NCBI GenBank assembly: GCA_023333565.1
Contig: JAJKFH010003575.1
Location: forward strand, 1,115,001 to 1,179,000
Length of the DNA stretch: 64,000 nucleotides
Source of the DNA: Puffinus mauretanicus
Lineage: Eukaryota; Chordata; Aves; Procellariiformes; Procellariidae
Direction of reading: 5' to 3'
The number at the start of each line of letters is the position of its first letter. Position 1 is the stretch's first letter. Both the position numbers and the translations under genes were made by a program. The notes under the pieces are model-generated. The model saw only the letters and a list, made by a program, of their open reading frames with translations. It ran no database searches and was not told where the DNA came from. Shown piece after piece: positions 38,284-48,100 of the stretch.

Positions 38284-39523
38284 TAGTGGGACCGTCTCTG
38301 TCCTTGGAGGATTTGTAGTGCAATGGCTGATTGCCCCAAGGCCAATGCCAGGAGCACCCTCTGGATTTGTCTGTAGATGAGAGGTGGTGACTAACCCAAA
38401 CTTTCCAGGGCTGAACAAGCCCTGTGTGCAGACACTATTTTATTGTGCTTTTATGGAAGAAGCTCATTTTGCTCTGGAGAAGTGATTTCTTAAAGTCTTG
38501 GGGCTGGATGATCATCTGGCTCAATGGTTAGAACCCTATAGTCAAGACTTTAAGGAGGACTCAAGCTGAGACTGGAAATGGGAATCTAAACCAGGAGCAA
38601 ACCAACAGCAGTGACAAAATGAGGCAGAAAAAAAAGCCAGGCGAGGACACCAAGCCCTGAAGCACCAAAGTCACCCATCAGACCACACTTGTTCCCCACC
38701 AGACCGGGATGAAGCATCCTACAGATTCCCTGCCTCCAACCATGCCTCCGTGGGCATGTCCTTGGAGTGGTCAAGTGCCGCTTGGCCAGAATGGCTGTCC
38801 CCATGTGAAGAGCAAAGATGTCCTCGGAGGACAGCACTGCTCCCATGGGAGAAGGGGATTTGCTGATCCTGCTCTAACCAGCTTTACACCCAGGAACTTG
38901 CCTTTTTATAGGACTTATGTAAATGCCTCTAGGATACTTTCTCCACAGGATTATTTGGTAAGGAATCTTCTCCCTGCTCAGAATAATTATACAAAACCCA
39001 ATTTCAAGATACAGTCTAAATTTCCATCCTATCTTTAACCACAATGTGTGACCTGTAGAGCCACAGGATGTCTCATAAAGACTTTCGAAGACCCAAGACA
39101 TTTTCTGGGTTCAGGTATAAAAGAATCCATGTCTGGCTGTGTTCATACAGAGACCCCTTCTTGCTGATATGATGATGATTTGAAGGTAGAGCGAAAGTGC
39201 GTGTTGTGCGCTTCAATCCTAAAGTACAGATGATGGGATGGCTCCTCTGATTCGATCAGCTCCTGCTATCATCAGGGGTTACTCGTCACTTCTACAGACA
39301 AACACCTAGGATGATCCTGGCATTGGCCATGGGTAATTAATAGCTGGAGGAGCTGGTGGTGCCGGTGCGACTGGTGCTGGGACACACCATCACTTGCTTG
39401 AGTGCTTGGAAGAGAAAACCTCTCTCTCTCTCTTTCAGGGCTCCTCCCTGTAAGGGGGTAAGATCCAGAGACCCAGAGGACCTGGAAAATTGTTCATTCC
39501 ATCCCTCTGGTTTATTTGTCCCA

Positions 39524-39726
39524 CTGAAAGAGTGGTCAGGCCTTGGAACAGGCTGCCCAGGGAAGTGGTGGAGTCACCATCCCTAGAAGTATTTAAAAGA
39601 CGTGTAGATGAGGCCCTTAGGGACATGGTGTAGTGGGCATGGTGGTGTTGGGTTGACGGTTGGACACGGCGATCTTAGAGGTCTTTTCCAACCTCTATGA
39701 TTCTATGATTCTATGATTCTATGATT
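39524..39726 (+). mobile_element. CR1 LINE 3' fragment
   Basis: Starts ctgaaagagtggtcaggcc and ends in a four-copy ATTCTATG tail. Same subfamily as the copies at 3283 and 50573, with a one-base expansion in atggtggtgttggg. Confidence 0.94.
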
Positions 39727-39954
39727 GTCAGGGCTTTGCAATTTGGGTATCCCTGAATCCTGCAAATCCTATGGCAATGATGGGAGCCAGGCTGTCCGGC
39801 TGCTGGCAGGATGAGACCTTAAAATGGCAGCTGGTCAGGAGCAGCATCGAGCAGAGGACATTTAAAAGGATGCATTGGTGGTTGCAAAAGGTAGTTGAAA
39901 TGGGTCAGATATCCGCCCCCAATCTTGTCTTCGGGGCTTAACTATAAGGGGAAA

Positions 39955-40080
39955 GGCAGTGCCGTGGTTAAGACTCCGGGACACAGGACGGGGGATTCAG
40001 GTCTCAGCTTTGCTACAGGCTTCCTGCAACCTGGAGCAGATCAGTTGGGTTTGGATGCACTGGGGATTTGGGCCAGAGGG
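39955..40080 (+). repeat. MIR-like SINE relic, tRNA-derived head
   Basis: gtgccgtggttaagactccgg followed by gattcaggtctcagctttgctac resembles the MIR 5' half (order: gtggttaag, ggttc, ctctgccac). By-eye call. Confidence 0.45.
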
Positions 40081-40804
40081 TCATGCTTATTCTTGCTCTC
40101 TGGCCCTGTGATGCTCACGGTGTCAGGTTGACAGCAGCCCAGCATCAACGGAGCGGTTAAAGGAGCTCCCGCTCCACCGCTCCGGGGATTATGGATCGTA
40201 TTTACTTGTTAAGTGCTTGGGGGTTCTTGGAAGCAATGCACACCGTGGGATTTGTAGGTAATGTCGTGGGATTGATATAAAATACAGCACGGAAAAACCC
40301 ATAACCCAGCTCACTCCCTCATCTGAGGGACACATTGTGACTCCAGCGAGCGAGCACGTTGTGATACCGAGTCTCTCAAGTCAAGGTTTTGGGTTGCTGA
40401 TGAGTAAAATGAGGGGCTTAGCCTTGCTAGGAGATCCCGCCCTGCGGCAGCTTAAAGGATCTCCTTTTCAGAAGGGAGCAGCTAAGCACTTTGTAAACAC
40501 TTCTGAAAATCCTGACCTCATGGTATACCCTCGGTGGAAGACTCCTATAGCGGTGTTTACGTGCTCTTGGCAATGCAGCGTTGTTCTCCCAGTTCAAAGT
40601 ACCCCGTGATGTGGAGGTGAATTCCTCTGGCATCCACACGTACCCTTGGCCATGAATCGTTTGTTTGCAATAAGCAACCAAGTCCTGTGCTTGCTGACGG
40701 TGGTGAAGATAAAAGCATTGCTTGCTTGCATTTGTTCCCCTTCGATTTTTGGTTATCAGAACAGATCAGTAACGCAGAAAACTGTCTTCCCCAAGAATTA
40801 GGCG

Positions 40805-40907
40805 TGCATTTTTTTCTGTGCATTACTTTTTTTTCGGTGCATTATTTTTTTTCCTGTGCATCTGTTTTTTTCTGTGCATGCACGATTTTCTGCACCTGCA
40901 TTTTCTG
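40805..40907 (+). repeat. degenerate T-rich tandem repeat, unit 14-19 bp
   Basis: Five successive units each begin TGCAT and end in a T run plus CTG or CGG (starts at 40805, 40819, 40838, 40857, 40875), with a sixth, more decayed unit to 40907. Unit lengths are 14, 19, 19, 18 and 18. It looks like a decaying minisatellite in the intergenic region. Confidence 0.7.
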
Positions 40908-42419
40908 CAAGCATTTCATAAATCCAAGTGTTTTCAAATCATTTCCATAATGCTTTCTGTACGTAATTTTCAGTGCATCTTGAGTTGCTCATTGAAAACA
41001 TGTTTGGGCTGCTTCTTGTTGACCTCATATGAACTAATAAAACATGAATCCATTTAGCTCACAGGCATTATTTTGTACCCTGACATCCAAAATGCTGGCT
41101 CATGACTACCTGATTTTACAGAAGTTTCCCCTCCCTGTAAGTCCATGCTGCATTTTGAAGGTCTTATGCTGTCTGAAGCATATGAGACCTCCGTGCCGCA
41201 GAGATGTGGTGGCTTAGCAGGTTGCTAGCACAGAGTTAATGGCTTGGCACCCCTGAGTGGGCTGGGGACGGGACATGGGCAGGAGTAAGAGTAGGCACAA
41301 GCATGGAAAATGGAGCAACCATACCCACTATTTCCTTAAATCCAATATATACCCTCCTGGCTCATGCAGCATGTCGGTCATTGCAGGTTATTTCTCTGTT
41401 TGCGGGTTTTTATAACCTGAACAAGGTGGTTTGCCAAAATCCTGTATCAGATGGTTCCTCCCAGAAAGGCTGTGTCAAGAGGTGAGCTCAGGTGATGGGA
41501 GATGCAGAAAAGCAGCTCATTGGGTTCAAATCAGGCAGAACTAAAAGATTAGCAAAAAAAAGCATCCATATTCCTGGGGAGACCTGGTTTTTTTAAATGT
41601 TTTAAATAGTTTTGAAAGCAAAGTGATGGGTTTCAGATGCAATTGCAATTTTATTTCCTTTCTTGAAAAGGAAAAGGCTGTGCGGCGTGAGGGTGGGATG
41701 TTTAACATACCACATTTTGGGACTTTATTGAATTAAAAGCAGCAAATCTTTCCTTGAGCAGAAAACCACACATTTTTCTAGTTGTTTGCTGCAACAGCAA
41801 GCAACCTTTTAACCCCATTCCCAGGGCAGTAAAACAATTTTGCAGGACTAGAGCTACAGAAGGGCAAAAAAAGCATTTTGCTTGGCTTTCCTCCTCTTGG
41901 GGAATTAGTCCGTGTTTTGTATTCATCAGTCATCGGAGGTTTTCTTCTGAGCCTCATGATCTGAACCCGCTAAGTAAGGCAAATCCAGATTAGAGCCTCT
42001 CGCAACAGAAATACTAGAGAGATCATGAGGAAAGCGGTCGGAGGAAGAGACAGGCAGGAGGGGAATACTGAATTACCACACTTCTTTTTTTTGGAATTTC
42101 CATAGAAGTCCCAAAAAGGCTGAAATTTGAAATTTCTGCAAGACAGGCAATGAATTTATCACTTCTCTTTGGGCTTTTTTCCTCAAATCAAAGCCAGTTG
42201 CAAAAGTAGGGAGTGGACATGCTGGAAGGAAACATACTGTGTTGTTTTTGCTTTAAATGGTCCTTATTTTGAGGCGACAGCTTGGATGTCCCCCGGTCCT
42301 AGCATTTGTGCCTCCAACCGAGCCAGTTCCGAGCTGCAGAGTCCAAACCCAAACGTAGTTTGGTTTGACTGGCTGGTCCGGGCACTCCTCTTCTCTTGAG
42401 GTTTCTCCTGCCTTGTGTT

Positions 42420-42730
42420 GCATCGGAGGAGTTTTAATCCTCCAGACAGCTCTGCGCGAGGCTGAAATAGCACAAAAGCTTCTCGTCTTACGGCGTTTCG
42501 CTCGGAGACAGCTCTGGCCTCTCGAGAAGATAAGACCTCTCATCGCGCTGAGCCCCCTGAATAGCCCCGGCTGCAAGGACGCCTATGAATTATTACTCTT
42601 AATGTTATATTTAACACAAGCCCAGGCACTGACCTCTCCTGGGTTATATATGTCCCTGAGGGATCGAGGACATGTTCCAGTCTGTGAGATAAAACTGACC
42701 TTGAAGGAAGCCAATTATATATAGCCAATG
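42420..42730. promoter_or_regulatory. candidate cis-regulatory island
   Basis: A locally CpG-bearing patch (gcgcgag, ttacggcgtttcgctcgg, catcgcgc) in an AT-rich region. It holds two GATA sites (42529-42534, 42688-42693) and a perfect ERR/NR5A-type half-site TGACCTTGA (42696-42704). It lies 2.3 kb downstream of the MOGAT2 stop and 19 kb upstream of DGAT2. Enhancer activity is inference only. Confidence 0.3.
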
Positions 42731-44439
42731 CCCTCCTCTGACCCTTCTTCTCCAGCACTGTGGTCTTCCTTTGCCTTTGGGTCTTGCATGCCCCTGACCA
42801 CCCCATCAGCCCTCAGACAGCTCCAGCATCCTCCTCCCCATTCCTCCTTCGGATTTTTTCCTGACCACCCTTTTTCTGCCTTTTCTCTCTTTCAGGGTGG
42901 CATCACTGGTCGGGAAGTTGATGGACCATCCCACCTCCCGGGTGGGTGTGACTCTGGCATCGGAGACATCGCCAAAGGGGAAGACTGAGGCCTCCATGGA
43001 CAATTGGGGAGCACACCTTCTAATGTGGCTTCTCCATCAGGTTGGGCCAGAGTCATGTCCCTCCTACAGACCCAACCCCTCTTGTCTGGAACAACACTTC
43101 CCATCCTTGTCCATGCCATGGACTGGACCTTGCGTCCTGCTGCCTCCCCATTTCCTTCGTCCCCACAATATCACCACATCCAACCACCCATCCAACATCT
43201 CCCCAATTCCTCTCCCTCAGGCACTGCTGATTTCCAACCCATGAGGAGCACCTTCGCTTCTTTTCCCGTTGCATCAAGATCTCAGCTCCATGTCCTCACC
43301 CCTGGAGACCTCCCCCACCCCCACAGCACCCTGTGCTGTGTCCCTGGGGACATCCCCATCGCTCCCCTCCAGTATTGATCCCCATAGGGATGTTTGCAGA
43401 AGGTCATGGCGACATTCCTGGGATCTGCAGGTGGCATGGCCAACAGCAGGGAAGGCAGAGGAAAGGATAGGAAAAAGCAACTGGAGTTAGGGTAAAACTT
43501 GAATGGTGATGAACACCAAAAGAAAAGGGTGGGAGAGAATTATTTTTATTTTCCTGGTGCATAAATCTTCCTCCTGCTTAGGCACCTCTGTCCTTAATTA
43601 AGGACAAAAGAAAAAGTCTATTAATAGAAAGCAAGCAAGAAATCATAGCAGGTGACCTGCTTTATTTGACTGGATTAAGTGTGGGATTACAGGAGTGTTT
43701 AGAAATGTTGATAAGGGCTCCATCAAATTCTTCCCTGTTGCTGCTTGTTTTCTGGGAACAGGAGGGATTTGCAGCAGGTCATTCAGATTAAGAGTCCGGT
43801 GGAGTAATTTGATCAGGGCAGGAGGAAAGGGAAAAGAAAGCAAAACACAATGATGGCCCTGGTATTGTCAGTCTAGAAACAGTTCTCTGTGTTTTCCTTG
43901 TTAAATGCAATTCTTCCAGCTTGCAGTAACAAAAATCCTGGGTGCAATGAAGTGCACGTGCTCTGCAGGATTTCTGGTGGCTCCTTGCAGGTGGGGAACG
44001 GGACATGGGGAAGAGAAATAGAAATTAAGGGAGAGAGAGAAGAAGGTGATGGTATAAGGGCTCTATAGGGGCGATGTAAAGCTGATCTGAGCAGATGGCT
44101 TCCTGCCACCTAAAACTTCCACGTTGTGAAATCCCATTAAGCGCAGAGTTTAATAAAGTTCTGGATATCAAGAAGAAGCAGCTATTTAAAGCCTTGATCA
44201 CCTGCCAAACGTGGCTTTATGTGCCACATTTCCTGTCCCAAATCACTTCTCTCTTCTCCCACCTCCTGGCCGCGCTCTCTCCTCTGGCCTCGTTTGTAAA
44301 ACGAAATGCACAGTGACGGTGCTGCCGTAGCTGGTGACCAGTCCAAGGTGTTCTCATGCAGGGGTGTCCCGGGTTAAATTAATAAAATTATAAGCAGGAC
44401 TCCTGGAGCTCTGGATGAGCCCTTGCCCTTTATAAAGGT

Positions 44440-44445
44440 TTTATT
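44440..44445 (-). terminator. candidate MOGAT2 poly(A) signal
   Basis: AATAAA on the minus strand, about 560 bp downstream of the MOGAT2 stop. It is the first canonical hexamer I see on that strand after the stop; a variant AATATA occurs nearer, at 44610-44615. Confidence 0.4.
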
Positions 44446-45005
44446 TCTTTCACCCCAATGGGGTATGGCATCGTGTTGCTACCGAGGGTGCTCAGCACGG
44501 TGCTGGGAGTATGAGCTTTCTAATAAACTTCAGGTGGGGAGAAAAGAGCCCAGAGCAATTAAAGAGATGAAGAGCACCAAGCAAATGATCATTTGTTGAT
44601 CTAGACAAATTATATTTTTAAAAAACATATGCATTCAGCAGAAATTATGGCTCATCATCCCATTTCTGAATGAAAATAGTGCAAAGGAAACTTTCAATAG
44701 TTCATCTTTGCCTGGAAATATCTTGAAAAACTGGCCTCCAAACCAAACTGGAAGTGTGAGTTTTCTGTTGGGGAGTGCTGGGTTGGTCAGATGGTTTTTT
44801 TTGCCTTCTTCTTTTATGTGTCCTACAAGGAGAAAGAATGAAAACTCTGGCCCTAAACCCATGCAAATGCTGGGAAAACAAGTCCTTCTCCCTACACTAT
44901 ACGGACCATATGTTAACTGTGACTAAGGTGAGGTTGTGAAATAGTTCCAGAAGTAGGGGAAATCTTGAAGCTTTATCTCCATGGTTTCACCTTGATTGAG
45001 GAGCT
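44446..45005 (-). other. MOGAT2: probable MOGAT2 3' UTR
   Basis: Sequence between the MOGAT2 stop codon and the candidate poly(A) signal. No repeat or other gene recognised. Confidence 0.45.
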
Positions 45006-45160
45006 CTATATAAATTCCAGGTGTCTGTCTTCTGGGATGTTATATTTAGCTTTGTGCTCCTCAAAGAGTTTGCACAATTCGTCTAGGTATTTCTGATGGA
45101 CTTGATCAACCTCTTCCTCGGAGGGTCTGTGCTTCTTCTGCACTGGAATTGGCTTCCCAA
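45006..45160 (-). CDS. MOGAT2: MOGAT2 terminal coding exon
   Basis: 155 nt, acceptor gttttccag. It encodes [16 protein letters not shown] through EDRHLEFI and TAG at 45006-45008, and starts inside a split Val codon. Same length and phase as DGAT2 exon 8. Confidence 0.95.
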
Positions 45161-48100
45161 CTGGAAAACAAGCAGAAGCATTAAGAGGAGCCAGTGTCAG
45201 GTCCCTGTGGACACTTTGCATTTCTTAGGACAGAGTTGGGGTCTACCTCTCCAAGGATGCAGTGGACGGATTGATATGACCAGTCATGTCCTGGGGTTTG
45301 GGAGGCAGCACAGCCAAGGAAGCAGGGAGATGGAGATTCAGATCCTGGCCTCCTAGGTCACATCTCTCCTTGCCTCAGTTTCCCCATCTGCAAAGTTGGT
45401 TAATGTCAAAGACCCTTTGTGTAGCTCTTTGAAGTAAAAAGTACTGTATCCCAATGCAGTCCCTACAGCTGCCTCTAACATCTCAGATGTGCTGCAGATA
45501 AAGACAACATCATCCTAATATTTGGTTTGGGCTTTCCAAGCTGTTCCCACATGACCCTGGGAATCTGCATTGCAAATGGGGAAACTGAGGCATGGGGGAG
45601 CCCAAGGCTATCTAAATACACTAGCGATTGGGGTGCTTCTGCTTTGTTCAGACCAAAGCCTCAGTGAAACATCTGATTTTTATTAGGAAACAAATACCCA
45701 CTGATCTTTAGAAAATCATGCTTTTTTCAAGGGCAAATCTAACTAATTTGATTCCCGGCTGTCCTGGTTCTGGCTGGCACAGGGTTAACTTTCTTCCCAG
45801 TAGCTTGGGGGTGTGCTGTGTTTTGGGTTTGGTATGAGAGGAGCGTTGATGGCCCATTGATGCTTTGGCTGTTGCTGGGCGGTGCTTGCACCGGGGACTT
45901 TTTGGGTTTTTTTCTTTTTGGCTTCCCATGCCCTGCCACATGCAGGGGAAGCTGGGGGGGCAGGGGGAGTCTAGCTGGGGTGGTGGACCCAGCTGGCCAA
46001 TGGGGTATTCTATACCATGTGATGTCATGCTCAGTATAAAAACCAGGGGTGTGGGGGGGCTCGCTCCCCGTTCGTGACATGCAGTCAGCAGTCGGTGAGC
46101 AGTTGCATTGTGCATCGCCTGCTTTGTGTATTCTGTTATTGCTGTTGTTCTCATTGTTATTATTACTGTTCTACTTCATTTTATTTCAATTATTAAACTG
46201 TTTTTTTCTCAACCCATGAGTTTTCCTACTTGTGCCCTCCCGATTCTCTCCCCCATCCCACCGGAGGAGGGGGGTGAGCGAGCAGCTGCATGGGGTTTAG
46301 CTGCTGGCTGGGGTTAAACCACAACACCAGCACTAGAAGAAGCCCCTTCCCATCTCTCAGAGCCACAGCAGCAGGACCAGGTGCCTGCAGGGGTCAGGGA
46401 AGTCCATGAGATACCTCTTTTGCTCTGGTCTCTTACTCAAATTGTGTTTGTCAAGTGGTGGAGGGTTTCATCATCGTGTAATGCTGCTCCTCGTTGGACT
46501 AATGAAGAGCCCTTGTGATACTGCACAGCTCATAAAACCGTTGAGACAATCCAAACACGTTGTAAAACAATTAGAAGTAATTGCTGGCTGTCAAACCTAA
46601 TCAGTGGGGTGAGCTCTGACCTTGCCAAGCAGCCTCTTTAATTAGACTAATTCACAGAGCATCGATCACGCCAGTGGGCCAAGCACTGAGTTGTTGAAAC
46701 CACCTGAAACTTCTTCAAAACCAAAGATTTTTTTGAAATTTGGTCTCCCACGGGCATGGTCTCAGGTCGAAAGAGCATGACTTGTTCATGTGCAAATAGG
46801 TTGGTTGCTGTGGCTGTCTGCACGGGACACTGAGCAAACCTGCAAACCGTGTAGGTGTTGTCCTACTTGTGTTTGTGAAATTGGCTTTAACCCAACGCTA
46901 TTGCAGTGATTCGTACCACCGGGTTGCACTGGGGTTGGGGCTGGCTGCATCCCACAGGGGTGATGGGGTGGCCATGTTTTCTCTAGGGCTTTCTCACCAC
47001 AGCCCAGATGACCTGGGCTCTGCATAAGACCAAGCCAGGGTCCCAAACCAGTGTGACAGGTGAGCGGTTGGGGATGGTCCTTTGCCAGCACGTTTCTAGC
47101 CCACCACAGCTCGTGCTCTCTGGCATGATGCTGCAGCCCAGCAGGAGGATGACAAGCTTTGAGGGTCCCTTCCAACCCAAACTATTCTATTCTATTCTAT
47201 TCTATTCTATTCTATTCTATTCTATTCTATTCTATTCTAAAGATGTCCCTGCTCATTGCAGGGCGGTTGGACTAGATGACCTTTAAATGTCCCTTCCAAC
47301 CCAAACTATTCTATGATTCTATGAACCCAGGGATTGTCCCTGGTCCCCCCTTTGGCCAGGCTGAGTGTGGCCAGCATCGTGCCATCATGCCACGGAAGGA
47401 CTTACCCACGGTGCAGATGGGCCGTCGGTAGGGTATCAGCCCGAAGCTGTACTGGAAGATGCCTCGTGCATGGAAAAGGGGAAGAGAGATGCCCATGATC
47501 TGCTGGAGCCGGTGCTGGAGCTGCCGCAGCCAGGAGCCCTTGGGGTTTCTCACCTGCTCGAAGAGGTCATTCTCCCCAAAGGAAAAGATGGGGACCAGCG
47601 GGGTGCTGCAGGGAGCCAAACCCAACGTAGGGGCATGATTAGCAAAGCCCACCCCAAAACACCTTCCCTCCCCTCTCCAAAATCAGCAGGAACACCCCAT
47701 TAACCAGCCACAGACCAGAGCATCCCTCCCCGAGCACCCCTTGACCCCATCCCCTGAATCACCCGTGCTTGATGGCCAGGCGGACAAATCCCTTCCTATT
47801 CTTCAGCAGCAAGGTGCAGGATCCCGGCCGGGCATCCAGCGCCTCCTGCGCCCCACCGATGATGATGGCCAGCACGTTCCCACCCTCCGGCTTCTGTAGC
47901 ACGTAGGATGCGCTCTCCTTGTCGGAGGAGACAAGGCCTGGGAGGCAGAGAGGAAGAAGAAATGAGCAACTGTAAAACCCACCCGGCTGTGGTTTGCTCT
48001 GTACCTTTTTTCCCCATTATCTACCTCCGGAGGGATGTTAGACACTTTATTTTCAGAGTTTTCCTATACTTTGGCAATCTCAGCCCAGCTCCCCTAAAGG

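Larger units (their letters stand above)
23560..44439. other. intergenic region between MOGAT2 and DGAT2
   Basis: About 21 kb with no exon I can support on either strand: open frames are short, lack homology I recognise and have no consistent splice sites. Recognised contents are CR1 copies at 23908, 28391, 36731 and 39524, a possible old CR1 at 35300, a solo LTR at 37742, MIR-like relics near 24300, 27690, 30385 and 39955, a degenerate tandem repeat at 40805, and a possible regulatory island at 42420-42730. The rest (for example 24500-27680, 28890-30380, 30480-35290 and 41000-42400) shows nothing I can name. Confidence 0.8.
45161..47405 (-). other. MOGAT2 last intron (intron 5)
   Basis: 2.2 kb holding two MIR-like relics (45290-45440, 45545-45660), an antisense solo LTR (45760-46326) and CR1 tail remnants with a pentanucleotide microsatellite (47140-47324). 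Confidence 0.9.

Noticed and set aside
37742..46326. One endogenous provirus bounded by two same-direction LTRs 7.5 kb apart
   Set aside because: Each LTR has its own target duplication, the LTRs differ clearly in sequence and length, the interior lacks gag or pol, and it contains the MOGAT2 terminal exon. They are independent solo LTRs.
47796..48017. Open frames in the GC-rich stretch as separate proteins
   Set aside because: They are out-of-frame readings of MOGAT2 exon 4 and its flanks; the correct frame encodes [12 protein letters not shown].
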